Assembly (NCBI RefSeq): GCF_004843725.1
Contig: NZ_CP039451.1
Span: 1,982,501-2,046,500 of the forward strand
Direction of reading: 5' to 3'
Length of the DNA: 64,000 nucleotides
Origin: Psychroserpens sp. NJDZ02
GTDB lineage: Bacteria > Bacteroidota > Bacteroidia > Flavobacteriales > Flavobacteriaceae
In this document: positions 25,793 to 34,496 of the stretch, piece by piece
Position numbering within the stretch: the stretch's first letter is position 1
Layout of the letters: every line of letters begins with the position of its first letter
Notes under the pieces: generated by a model
Database searches by the model: none
What the model was told of the DNA's origin: nothing
What the model saw: the letters and a program-made list of their open reading frames with translations, nothing else
Made by a program: the position numbers and the translations under genes

Positions 25793-27808
25793 TTGTTTAG
25801 ACTTTTTTTATTCTTTTTCACGTTTTCTCTAGCTCATGGGCAGGTGAAAATTAGTAATTCCAAGTTGGATTCTATATTGAAATATAGAAATTTATCTAAT
25901 GATAATAATTTTGATATTGATATTAGGATTGTTAATGCTAAACATGCTGTTTTACTATCCAAAAAATATAATATAGATTCGACAATACTGTATAGTAATA
26001 AGAAATTGTCATACTTATATCTATTAGAGGATGACTTCGTACCATTAAAATCTATTAATAAAGAAAATTTAATTTTAGCAAAAAGACTAAAAGATTCTGC
26101 TGCTATGGCAGATGCTAATTATATTCTTGGTTATATTAGTGATGAAGAAGTGCAATTAGATAGTGCTTATCATTATTATTATAATGCTGTAAAGATTTTT
26201 AGCAGTCTTAATAATTATGAAAAAGAAGGAGAGTTATTGCTAAATATGGCTAACATTCAGGAATCTGAAAGAGACTTTGTTGGAGCAGAAATAAATGCTA
26301 TAAAAGCAAAAAAGATAATAGAACTTCTTCCAGCTAATGACAATAATTTGCATACGCTTTGGTCTATTAATAATTTGATTGCAACTATATCTGGTCAGTT
26401 ACAGTTATATGATAAGGCTTTAGAGTATCACGACCTTGCTATTGTTAATGCATCAGAAATGAAAGACGGCTACTATAATTTATTATACTCAAAAAGTAAC
26501 ATAGCTTCTACTTACAGACGAAAAGGATTGTATGTTGACGCTAAAGATAAATTTACCGATATTCTTAAGGATGAAAGATTGAAGAGTAACGACTCTTCAT
26601 CGTATTCTGTTATCACCGCCAATTTAGCTTATTCAAAATACCTAATTAATCCGATTGATCCTGATATCAATCCGTTGTTTATGGAATCGATTAGAATTGC
26701 TAAAAAATTAAATGATCAATTAACAATGATGTCTTCAGGGGCTTATTTTGCGGAGTATTTAAACACAATCGGTAAAAAAGATTCTGCTAGGTATTATAAT
26801 AATTTGTCATATAAAATTGCTAAAAAAGCGAATGTAAATGAGGTTATTCTTCAAACACTAGTAACAAAAGCGAGTATTGATGTGGATTCCTCTAGATATT
26901 ATTTAACGGAACACATAAAGCTTAATGATAGTTTGATCTTAGCAGAGCGTTCGATAAGGAATAAATTTGCCAGAATAGAGTTAGAGACTGCAGAAATAAT
27001 AGAAGAGAACGAACAGATGTCTAGGCAGCGACTTTGGTTAATTATAACCTCTATTGGTCTATTAATAGTCTTATTTTTTCTGTATATAATTAAATCTCAG
27101 AGGGAGAAAAATAAAGAACTGCAGTTAGAAAGGCAGCAACAAGAAGCTAATGAAGAAATTTACACACTTATGCTGTCTCAGCAAGATAAAATTGACGAGG
27201 CTAGGGGGCTTGAGAAAAATAGAATTTCGCAAGATATTCATGACGGGATATTAGGTAAGCTTTTTGGAGTACGTTTAAGTTTAGATGGTTTAAATTTAAG
27301 TTCAACAACAGAAGCTATTAAACAACGAAGTGTTTATATTACAGAACTTAAAAATATTGAGGAAGAAATAAGAAAGGTGTCACATGAGTTAAATTCAGAT
27401 TTTATTCAAAAAGAAGGTTATTTAAATATTATTAAAACTTTGGTAGAAGCTCAAATGACAGCTTATGGGATTGCTTATAAGTTGTACATTCAAGAGGATA
27501 TTAAATGGGATAACTTAAATAATAAAACTAAAATACATGTTTATCGCATTTTGCAGGAAACAATGCAAAATACTTATAAGCATGCAAAAGCGACATTGGT
27601 TGACATTTCATTTCAATTAAAAAATAATGTTCTAATCCTGACTGTTGTGGATAATGGAGAGGGTTTTGATTTGCAAAAAGCGAAGAAAGGAATAGGATTG
27701 AAAAATATAGAGACTAGAATACAGGAAATTAAAGGGGAATTAATTATTGATAGTATAATAAATAAAGGAACCAAAATAATAATTAAAGTGCCAGCATTAG
27801 AGAATTAA
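25793..27808 (+). CDS. Sensor histidine kinase with N-terminal TPR domain (HisKA_3 type)
   Basis: This 671-residue protein has a signal peptide (residues 1-17), TPR-like helical repeats (about 60-380), one membrane span (414-434), a coiled linker, a HisKA_3 dimerisation box with H483 in RISQDIHDGILGKL, and an HATPase domain with ILQETMQNTYKHAKA and DNGEGFDL. The TPR part is predicted to be periplasmic and may bind a peptide or envelope protein. The start is TTG at 25793; no ATG keeps the signal peptide. The -7 box TAATTTTG is at 25762-25769. Its response regulator follows after 3 bp. Confidence 0.9.
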   Translation: MFRLFLFFFTFSLAHGQVKISNSKLDSILKYRNLSNDNNFDIDIRIVNAKHAVLLSKKYNIDSTILYSNKKLSYLYLLEDDFVPLKSINKENLILAKRLKDSAAMADANYILGYISDEEVQLDSAYHYYYNAVKIFSSLNNYEKEGELLLNMANIQESERDFVGAEINAIKAKKIIELLPANDNNLHTLWSINNLIATISGQLQLYDKALEYHDLAIVNASEMKDGYYNLLYSKSNIASTYRRKGLYVDAKDKFTDILKDERLKSNDSSSYSVITANLAYSKYLINPIDPDINPLFMESIRIAKKLNDQLTMMSSGAYFAEYLNTIGKKDSARYYNNLSYKIAKKANVNEVILQTLVTKASIDVDSSRYYLTEHIKLNDSLILAERSIRNKFARIELETAEIIEENEQMSRQRLWLIITSIGLLIVLFFLYIIKSQREKNKELQLERQQQEANEEIYTLMLSQQDKIDEARGLEKNRISQDIHDGILGKLFGVRLSLDGLNLSSTTEAIKQRSVYITELKNIEEEIRKVSHELNSDFIQKEGYLNIIKTLVEAQMTAYGIAYKLYIQEDIKWDNLNNKTKIHVYRILQETMQNTYKHAKATLVDISFQLKNNVLILTVVDNGEGFDLQKAKKGIGLKNIETRIQEIKGELIIDSIINKGTKIIIKVPALEN

Positions 27809-27811
27809 CCT

Positions 27812-28489
27812 ATGGATAATACGATTTTAAAAATATTAATGGTAGACGATCACCCTATGATCATTGAAGGTTACCAGCATACATTATTAGCTTCTAAAAA
27901 AGAAAACCAGACCTTAGAAATAGATATTGCTACAGATTGTGATTCTGCTTTAGATGCTATCCAAAAATCAAAAAACATTGGTAAACCGTACGATATTTAT
28001 TTTTTTGATATTAGTATTCCGAAGTCAAAAGATGGTATTTACAAATCTGGAGAGGATTTGGCTAAGTATGTTAAGCAATCGCAGCCAAAATCTAAAGTGG
28101 TAATTTTAACCATGTTTAATGAAGTGTACAGGATACATAGTGTAATTAAAACGATTAACCCGGAAGGCTTCTTGATAAAGAGTGATTTGACATCTAGTGA
28201 ATTGGCTAGTGCTTTTGATGTTATTCAAAATAACCCGCCGTTTTATACAGGTACAATAAACAAGATTATAAAAAGAAGTATTTTTAATCCAATAGAAGTG
28301 GATGACTTAAATCATAAAATGCTATATTTTTTATCTTTAGGTGTTAGAACAAAAGATTTAGTGGGGCACCTTGGTATAACCTTAAGTGCAATAGAGAAGC
28401 GTAAAAAAAACCTTAAAGAACTGTTTGCTGTAGACGACGGTAAAGATGCTACTTTGATTGATTTAGCTAAAGAGAAAGGTTATATTTAA
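27812..28489 (+). CDS. Response regulator with a NarL-like, divergent C-terminal domain
   Basis: This 225-residue partner of the TPR kinase has a receiver domain with DDH at residues 12-14, phosphoacceptor D66 in YFFDISIPKSKDG and K in FLIKSDLTSSEL. The C-terminal part (about 160-225: LYFLSLGVRTKDLVGHLGITLSAIEKRKKNLKELF) looks like a LuxR/GerE helix-turn-helix, with the recognition helix SAIEKRKKNL. It should be a DNA-binding regulator. Its targets are unknown. Confidence 0.87.
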   Translation: MDNTILKILMVDDHPMIIEGYQHTLLASKKENQTLEIDIATDCDSALDAIQKSKNIGKPYDIYFFDISIPKSKDGIYKSGEDLAKYVKQSQPKSKVVILTMFNEVYRIHSVIKTINPEGFLIKSDLTSSELASAFDVIQNNPPFYTGTINKIIKRSIFNPIEVDDLNHKMLYFLSLGVRTKDLVGHLGITLSAIEKRKKNLKELFAVDDGKDATLIDLAKEKGYI

Positions 28490-29169
28490 GGTTAAATGTT
28501 AAAACTTAAATTTTCTTTTATAAAAAAAAACCGTTAAGTGTTAGTGTATCGCTTAAACGTGTGGTAAAAACCACAATTAGACTGAGGTTTTTACCGTAAT
28601 AGTACAGTGTAGTATTTTATATATTTGTGGTATAACTTTATATAAGTTAATTTTTATTCCCTCAAACTTTGTTTGATTAGTAGTCTTACATTTACACACA
28701 GCAAAGCAGCATCCCTCGATGCTGCTTTGTGTATTTAATAATGTAGGTTAAAGATTCTATGAAAGTAGTAATAGCGACTATAGATCATAATAAGATACCT
28801 GTTCTTAGCTCTAAGTAAAAACTAAATACGACCCTTAAATTTTTATCTATATTAGTATTATTAGATTTTCTCCAATCGATGGAGTCTCAATCTGGCCTAT
28901 TATAAATACTTCTGTTGCAATTAGAGTTCATGATAGTGCAAAGTAATACAAAACATTTTTTTTAAAAAATTAATAACTTAATTGCCCCTTGATAGAGCGT
29001 CCGTCATATATAAGTGCCGAAATTCAAGCTGACTTAAGGGTAGGTATGGTGGAATAGATAATATACCTGTAACTGAATCTAAAATCATAAACATGAGCTC
29101 TAAGAATATAAATTAAACACCTCTGTTTGTTTTTATATAAGGTTCGACTAATAGTGTTGCGTACTATTT
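28490..29169. other. Spacer with hairpins, a candidate small RNA and broken coding fragments
   Basis: GGTAAAAACC and GGTTTTTACC (28563-28572, 28585-28594) form a perfect 10-bp hairpin after the regulator gene. From about 28759 to 29115 several short protein-like stretches occur in shifting frames separated by stops, for example SPIDGVSIWPIINTSVAIRV and RPSYISAEIQADLRVGMVE. This suggests a decayed gene, but I cannot name it. Confidence 0.4.
28628..28732 (+). ncRNA. Candidate small RNA
   Basis: TATATTTG at 28620-28627 is a -7 box not followed by any gene. Downstream come a hairpin TCAAACTTTGTTTGA (28662-28676) and a stable GC-rich hairpin whose arms AAAGCAGCAT and ATGCTGCTTT (28703-28712, 28719-28728) extend with ACAC/GTGT. 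The final hairpin lacks a clear T-run, so termination there is uncertain. Confidence 0.3.
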
Positions 29170-29170
29170 T

Positions 29171-29236
29171 AAACTAAGAAACTAGTTTAAACTAAATAAT
29201 TAGTTATATTTGTAGTGTTCAACTAAATAATTAGTT
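29171..29236 (+). promoter_or_regulatory. BlaI-type operators overlapping the promoter of the BlaI/M56 operon
   Basis: Two identical sites AACTAAATAATTAGTT (29190-29205 and 29221-29236) and a related inverted site AAACTA...TAGTTT (29171-29188) surround the -7 box TATATTTG (29205-29212). The first site touches the -7 box and the second covers the probable transcription start. This is the arrangement expected for autorepression by the BlaI-family protein encoded just downstream. Confidence 0.8.
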
Positions 29237-29243
29237 ATAAAAA

Positions 29244-29609
29244 ATGAAAGCACTTACCAAAGCCGAAGAAGATATCATGCAAGTTTTGTGGCAGTTAGAA
29301 AAAGCTAATGTAAAGCAAATTATTGAAGAATTTCCTGAACCAAAACCAGCGTACAATACAGTCTCTACCATTGTAAGGATTTTAGAATCCAAAGGCTTTG
29401 TGGATTATGAAAAGCAGGGAAAAGGGCATGTGTATTTTCCGTTATTAAAAAAACAAGATTACAGTAATCAGTCTATTAATAAGCTTGTGGATAATTATTT
29501 TCAGGGGTCATTTAAAAGTATGGTATCCTTTTTTGTCAAAAAAAATGACATTAGTTTAAACGAGTTGGAGTCTGTTTTAAACGAAATCAATAAAAAAGAA
29601 AAGCTATGA
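29244..29609 (+). CDS. BlaI/MecI/CopY-family transcriptional repressor
   Basis: This 121-residue protein is a winged helix of the BlaI family (LTKAEEDIMQVLWQLEKANVKQIIEEF, then PAYNTVSTIVRILESKGFVDYEKQGKGHVYFPL) with a helical dimerisation tail. BlaI-type repressors are inactivated by cleavage through a partner M56 peptidase, encoded here by the next gene with a 4-bp overlap (ATGA). The operators upstream fit autoregulation. No beta-lactamase gene is adjacent, so the response is probably to an envelope cue. Confidence 0.92.
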   Translation: MKALTKAEEDIMQVLWQLEKANVKQIIEEFPEPKPAYNTVSTIVRILESKGFVDYEKQGKGHVYFPLLKKQDYSNQSINKLVDNYFQGSFKSMVSFFVKKNDISLNELESVLNEINKKEKL

Positions 29610-30928
29610 TGTACTACGTTTTTCAAACGATGCTATTTCAACTACTATTTTTAATGGTTTATGATCTGTTTCTAAAAAAGGATACATTTTTTAACTACAA
29701 CAGAGCTTATTTATTAGTCACGTCTGTATTGTCTTTTGCTATACCATTTGTAAAAATAGAGGGATTTAATAATATTATTCCATCCAATTACATAGTTGCC
29801 TTGCCAGAAGTTTTTGTGGGTAATACAGGTCAAGCAATTTCCAAAGTTAAAAGTTTTAAAGGGTTTTGGTCGACTTCAGTAATGACTATTACAAATTTAT
29901 ATATTTTGGTTTCGGTTGTAATGCTAGTCTTCTTTCTAATCAAGCTAATAAAAATAGTTAGGATAATAGCGGTTAATCCTAAAACAAAAGAAGATGACCT
30001 TACCATTGTTCATCTAAAAAATTCCGATTCTGCTTTTACTTTTTTTAATTACGTGTGTTTAGGCGAGGCGCTTTCTGTAGACCAAATACAACATGTTTTA
30101 GCGCATGAACGTAGTCATGCTAATGATAAACATACCTTGGATTTACTTTGGTTTGAAATCTTAAAAATAGGTTTTTGGTGTAACCCATTAGTCTATCTAT
30201 ATCAAAACAGAATAAGTAATCTACATGAATATATTGCCGATCACAATGCGGTAAAAATTGGTGAAACAGAATATTACCAACAGTTATTACAGCAGGTTTT
30301 TAGTGTCAAAAACTGTGCTTTTATCAATCCATTTTTCAAACAATCATTAATCAAAAAACGAATCATTATGTTGCAAAAATCAAAATCAAATCAGACGCAT
30401 TTAATTAAGTATTTATTAATAATCCCGATGGTTTTGGGGATGTTAGTGTATTCTTCTTGTTCCAATCAGGATACCGAATCAGAAATTTTAGATAATAATC
30501 AAGTTTTACAACCAATTATGACAATTATAGAAGATGTTGATGTAGAAGATAAGAGGAGCGCAGAACTAGACGTGCCTTTTTCAAAACTAGATCAGTCTCC
30601 TATGTTTGAAGCTTGCCTATCAATAACGGATAAATCTGAACAGAAACAATGTTTTTCAGACCAAGTAACAAGACATATTGCGACTAATTTTAATACAAAA
30701 TTAGGCAAGGACTTAGACTTAGAGAAAGGCGTAAAACGTATTAATGCCATGTTCAGAATTGATAAGGATGGCTTGGTTTATGACGTTAAAGCGCGTGCGC
30801 CTCATCCTGATTTAGAAACAGAAGCTATACGTGTAATTAATAGTTTGCCAAAAATTACTCCAGCTATGCACGAAGGTAAAACGGTAAACGTTACTTATGC
30901 TTTGCCAATTATTTTTAAAATTAATTAA
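29606..30928 (+). CDS. M56 family membrane metallopeptidase (BlaR1-like) with a C-terminal TonB-like domain
   Basis: This 440-residue protein has membrane spans at about 1-20, 35-50, 95-117 and 263-283, and a zinc site H167-E-R-S-H171 with downstream LHEYIADHNAV. After the last span lies a periplasmic region ending in a TonB C-terminal-like fold (KGVKRINAMFRIDKDGLVYDV, then LPKITPAMHEGKTVNVTYALPIIFKIN). It should sense envelope state and cleave the BlaI repressor. A cysteine (SSCS) follows the last span. Confidence 0.9.
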   Translation: MMYYVFQTMLFQLLFLMVYDLFLKKDTFFNYNRAYLLVTSVLSFAIPFVKIEGFNNIIPSNYIVALPEVFVGNTGQAISKVKSFKGFWSTSVMTITNLYILVSVVMLVFFLIKLIKIVRIIAVNPKTKEDDLTIVHLKNSDSAFTFFNYVCLGEALSVDQIQHVLAHERSHANDKHTLDLLWFEILKIGFWCNPLVYLYQNRISNLHEYIADHNAVKIGETEYYQQLLQQVFSVKNCAFINPFFKQSLIKKRIIMLQKSKSNQTHLIKYLLIIPMVLGMLVYSSCSNQDTESEILDNNQVLQPIMTIIEDVDVEDKRSAELDVPFSKLDQSPMFEACLSITDKSEQKQCFSDQVTRHIATNFNTKLGKDLDLEKGVKRINAMFRIDKDGLVYDVKARAPHPDLETEAIRVINSLPKITPAMHEGKTVNVTYALPIIFKIN

Positions 30929-32071
30929 ATGAAGCGGCTGTTTATTGTTATAGGTTTATTGTTATTGTTTTTTAATGCTAAGGCTCAAACCAATGTTTTG
31001 GCTGTGGCAGATAGCTTATACAACTATGGTAGTTATGCTAAGGCTATTAGTTATTATAACCAGCTTGAAGACGCGTTACCGTATTCACAGCAAATCGCAA
31101 AATCATATGTGTTTTTAGGAAATTATGATCAAGCAATAACATACTATAATAAAGCATTAAACAGTAATCGGAGCAATGCGCTATTAAAATTTGAACTGTG
31201 TAAATTACTAATACAACCCAGTAAGTTGCAAGAGGCTGAAGTGCTGCTATTAGAGTTGGCTATTACAGATGCTGATAATCCTAATTATCAATATTATTTA
31301 GGTGTAGTGTCTAACGCTTTAGAGCAGTACATAAGTGCTCAAGATTATTTTCTTAAGGTTTTTGAGTTAGATGACTCAAACCAAAAAGTGATATATGAGT
31401 TAGCTAAATATAATTTAAAAAATAGGTCCTTTGATAAAGTTACGTATTATGTCGAAACGGGTTTGAAAACATATCCTAACAATAAAAAATTAATAGCACT
31501 TGGTGGGCAAAGTTTTTATCTGAAAGAAGATTATCATAAAGCGATAGCTCAGTTTTTAAAGCTAGTAGCGTTAGGAGAAACCACAAAGTTTGTTTATCAA
31601 AAACTAGGACAAGCTTACGGTAAGGTTTATAATTATAGTAAAGCTATTCTGTATTTAGAAAAGGCATTAGAGCAAGACCCTAAAGATGCTTATAACCACT
31701 ATCAATTAGGTTTAAACTATCAAGGAAATAACAATTATCTGTTAGCTGAACAGCATATATCAGAATCTATTAAATTACAAGAAAACCCATTAGATGAAGC
31801 GTATATAAAATTAGGCGTTTTGTATAATTTACAAGAAAAACATGCTGATGCTATTCAAGCTTTTACTAAAGCAATAAAAGAAAATCCAGATTCTGAAGTA
31901 CCTCATTTTTATAGGGTTTATACTAAGTTGGTGTTTTATAATAATTTGGAGCCGAAAGTAGAGGAGATAGAGTCGTTTAGTAAGCGATTTCCTGATAGTA
32001 AATACATACCAATTTTAAATGTAAAGCTTTCTGAATTAAAAAGTCAAGCCTTTCAAAATAAAGCCGAATAG
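30929..32071 (+). CDS. TPR-repeat exported protein
   Basis: This 380-residue protein has a signal peptide (MKRLFIVIGLLLLFFNAKAQ) and about nine tetratricopeptide repeats over residues 25-340 (for example YGSYAKAISYYNQLEDALP, GNYDQAITYYNKAL, YNYSKAILYLEKALEQDP). It is a periplasmic protein-interaction scaffold. It begins directly after the M56 stop codon (TAAATG), so it belongs to the BlaI/M56 operon and may gate the peptidase or act downstream of it. Confidence 0.85.
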   Translation: MKRLFIVIGLLLLFFNAKAQTNVLAVADSLYNYGSYAKAISYYNQLEDALPYSQQIAKSYVFLGNYDQAITYYNKALNSNRSNALLKFELCKLLIQPSKLQEAEVLLLELAITDADNPNYQYYLGVVSNALEQYISAQDYFLKVFELDDSNQKVIYELAKYNLKNRSFDKVTYYVETGLKTYPNNKKLIALGGQSFYLKEDYHKAIAQFLKLVALGETTKFVYQKLGQAYGKVYNYSKAILYLEKALEQDPKDAYNHYQLGLNYQGNNNYLLAEQHISESIKLQENPLDEAYIKLGVLYNLQEKHADAIQAFTKAIKENPDSEVPHFYRVYTKLVFYNNLEPKVEEIESFSKRFPDSKYIPILNVKLSELKSQAFQNKAE

Positions 32072-32210
32072 TTTGAGTTTTATGTAAAAATAGATCGCTT
32101 TGTCTAAAAAAGAGTAAATTTCGTCTGTAAATGAAAGTTTTTTAATGGGTTTTATAAATTTGTTTTAAAATTACTATATCTTGATAATTCTAATTAAAAA
32201 ATAGGCTCGT

Positions 32211-32912
32211 ATGAAAAGATTTCTACCTTTAGTTTTTGTGTTATTATGTTTTACAACAATGTTACAAGCGCAAATAAACCAAGATTGCAAAAACACGTGT
32301 ACAATAGATAAGATTGTTTACGAAACAGCTTTTTTAGGTGTACAATTTGGAAGTCCATGTAATAAAGAGAGTGATTCAGACAAAGGGGTTGTTATTTTAA
32401 AAGTAATTGAAGGTACTGCAGCAGCAGACAATAAATTACAGCCTTATGATCTTGTAGTGGCAATTGATGATTTAGAGGTCAATCGCCGGGGTGATGCAAT
32501 GAATGCTGTAAAAGCATATCAGCCTTTTGATACAGTTCGGTTTACTATTTTAAGAAGTGGAAAAACACTTTTAAAAACAATTACTTTAGGTGCTAAAACA
32601 AGCAAAGTAATACAAGAGGTTGTATGTTGTGATGAAGCAATATCTTCTTTATCTAAAGAAAATATAAGTTTATATCCAAATCCTGCAGTTAGTGCATTAA
32701 ATATTGCATTTAAGGAAGTGATTCAAGGCGATTATAATTTTGCTGTTTATATGACTAATGGTGTTTTAGTAAAGCAATATAACAAGCGTTTTGTTAAAGG
32801 TGATTTAAATGAAAATATTAACGTTGATAAATTAGAGGACGGTGTCTATGTTTTAAAAATCACGAAAGACGATTCAACCTATTCTAATTTGTTTGTAGTT
32901 AAGAGGAATTAA
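32211..32912 (+). CDS. PDZ-domain secreted protein with T9SS sorting domain
   Basis: This 233-residue protein has a signal peptide (MKRFLPLVFVLLCFTTMLQAQ), a PDZ-like domain (about 45-125: FLGVQFGSPC, DKGVVILKVIEGTAAADNKLQPYDLVVAIDD, FTILRSGKTL) and a C-terminal Por sorting domain (ISLYPNPAVSALNIAF, GVYVLKITKDD, NLFVVKRN). No protease domain is present, so it probably binds peptides at the surface. TAAATTTG at 32155-32162 is its -7 box. A 21-bp-spaced pair (32098 and 32119) resembles the LytTR-type sites but is shifted about 3 bp. Confidence 0.85.
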   Translation: MKRFLPLVFVLLCFTTMLQAQINQDCKNTCTIDKIVYETAFLGVQFGSPCNKESDSDKGVVILKVIEGTAAADNKLQPYDLVVAIDDLEVNRRGDAMNAVKAYQPFDTVRFTILRSGKTLLKTITLGAKTSKVIQEVVCCDEAISSLSKENISLYPNPAVSALNIAFKEVIQGDYNFAVYMTNGVLVKQYNKRFVKGDLNENINVDKLEDGVYVLKITKDDSTYSNLFVVKRN

Positions 32913-32970
32913 TAGATTCAAGTTTTAGTCACCTAAAAAAGTTGTATTTTTCCGCTATATTACTTATTTT

Positions 32971-33447
32971 ATGAAACAAATAGCTGTTTTTTCACTCTTT
33001 TTAGTAATGGCGTCTTGCCAGTACTTGGACGTGAAAAAAACAAGCTCGGAAGCTATTTTTGAAGAAGAGCTAAAAACATTTAATTGGAGCGAAGTTGATA
33101 ATTATCCTAGCTTTTTAGTTTGCGATGACCTACAGGTTAAGCAAGATATTAAAAACTGTTTTGAAACAACGCTAACTAATCATATTTCGGAAAGGCTTCA
33201 AGCCGAAACTATTATTGTTAACCAAGATGTTAATGATACTATTATGTTGTCTTTTTTGATTTCTGAAAAAGGTGAACTTCAAATTAAAGCTATAGAAATT
33301 GATAGTATAACGACACATGAGATTCCTAGTTTAGAAGCTTCAATAACCGAAAGTTTGAATACTTTACCCAAAATATTTCCGGCAGTAAAGCGAGGTCAGC
33401 AAGTTAAAACGCAATTTAAATTACCTATTATATTAAAGGTTAACTAA
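32971..33447 (+). CDS. Putative lipoprotein with TonB-C-like domain
   Basis: This 158-residue protein has a lipobox (VFSLFLVMASC, Cys at residue 16) and ends LNTLPKIFPAVKRGQQVKTQFKLPIILKVN. That end is clearly related to the C-terminus of the M56 peptidase 2 kb upstream (LPKITPAMHEGKTVN...LPIIFKIN). It looks like a free-standing, lipid-anchored copy of the sensor domain, perhaps competing for the same partner. The role is inferred. Confidence 0.7.
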   Translation: MKQIAVFSLFLVMASCQYLDVKKTSSEAIFEEELKTFNWSEVDNYPSFLVCDDLQVKQDIKNCFETTLTNHISERLQAETIIVNQDVNDTIMLSFLISEKGELQIKAIEIDSITTHEIPSLEASITESLNTLPKIFPAVKRGQQVKTQFKLPIILKVN

Positions 33448-33572
33448 TGTTGATTGTTATTTAAATCTGAATAACAAACGTTTTCAATTTAAACTTTAAA
33501 GCTTAATCTGGCGTAAAAGTAATCCAACTAAAAATCTTTAAATAATAAGTTTATCAATTGAAGTCAATCGTT

Positions 33573-34445
33573 TTATAAATTAAATTTATAGCCCAAAGCA
33601 AAATCTAACGGGAAATTATCTGCTGTGTCTTGAAGCGCTGCAAATAAATTATCATACACAAAAGTAATAAAGCCATTACCAATTTTAAAATCGGCTCCAA
33701 TACCAAAAGTTAAAGGGATATCAAAACTGGTTGATGATTTTTCTTCTTTGTAAAAAGTGCCTGGATCAACACTGTCTTCAATAATATATGCTGTTTTTGA
33801 GGCTGTGAAGGTTGCGAATTTTGTTTGCGCATAAATATTAAATTTGGAGGTATTGATAAATCTAAAGCGATATCCTAAGGCTATTTGGGTCGCGCTATAA
33901 TTAAAATCATCTGTATCTCCTGTTGTTCTTATGTTTAAAAAACCAGCATGTTTAGGTATTAAGTTGTCTTGAAATAACTCTAATTCTGCGCCAAATAGTG
34001 GGACTGTTTTGTTGTTAGGATTCGTTATAAAAGGATGGTTTGTTAGACCTCCAAAAATGCCGAGCCTAGTTTTTAATTTCGGTTGACTATTATTAAACGT
34101 GTAATTAGGATCGCTTGCAGCGTTAGACTTGTTGATAAAGTTTTTTAAACTATATAAAGTTAGTTTGACTTTAGAGGCATCCGTATTGCAAAGGGTTTCT
34201 AGCGTAGTTTGATACATGTTGTCATACTTGTTATTACTTCCTTTTGTGTTGGTTAATTCGGTTAACTGTTCCTCTTTATTTTTAATAAAGTAACGGAATT
34301 TACCATCAAAAGTATTCCAAAGTAAATCAAAATCTCCTTCAACCTCAGTGTTAAGCACTAAAGTTTCATTGTTTACAGTATAGGTTGTTTGGGCAAAACT
34401 AAGTGTCGTTATAGTTAGTGCTAAAAATAAAAGTAGTTTTTTCAT
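33573..34445 (-). CDS. Exported protein with C-terminal outer-membrane beta-barrel
   Basis: This 290-residue protein has a signal peptide (MKKLLLFLALTITTLSFAQ), a short N-terminal domain (TYTVNNETLVLNTEVEGDFDLLWN) and, from about residue 125, alternating amphipathic strands with a final aromatic/hydrophobic C-terminus (DFALGYKFNL), typical of an outer-membrane barrel. It is probably the last gene of a minus-strand group with the glycosyltransferase and flippase-like gene. The function is unknown. Confidence 0.65.
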   Translation of the reverse strand: MKKLLLFLALTITTLSFAQTTYTVNNETLVLNTEVEGDFDLLWNTFDGKFRYFIKNKEEQLTELTNTKGSNNKYDNMYQTTLETLCNTDASKVKLTLYSLKNFINKSNAASDPNYTFNNSQPKLKTRLGIFGGLTNHPFITNPNNKTVPLFGAELELFQDNLIPKHAGFLNIRTTGDTDDFNYSATQIALGYRFRFINTSKFNIYAQTKFATFTASKTAYIIEDSVDPGTFYKEEKSSTSFDIPLTFGIGADFKIGNGFITFVYDNLFAALQDTADNFPLDFALGYKFNL

Positions 34446-34496
34446 AACGTAGTAAGTAGGTTTAGTGCTAAAGTAAGATTTTTTTTAGAAACTGTA

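Noticed and set aside
28759..28818. 19-codon frame MKVVIATIDHNKIPVLSSK
   Set aside because: Too short, no -7 box or RBS, and it is surrounded by broken fragments; treated as part of a decayed region.
32098..32162. Pair of TGTC/CGTC sites 21 bp apart before the PDZ gene
   Set aside because: The spacing is right but the distance to the -7 box is 57/36 bp and no third site is seen; kept only as a weak candidate in the gene entry.
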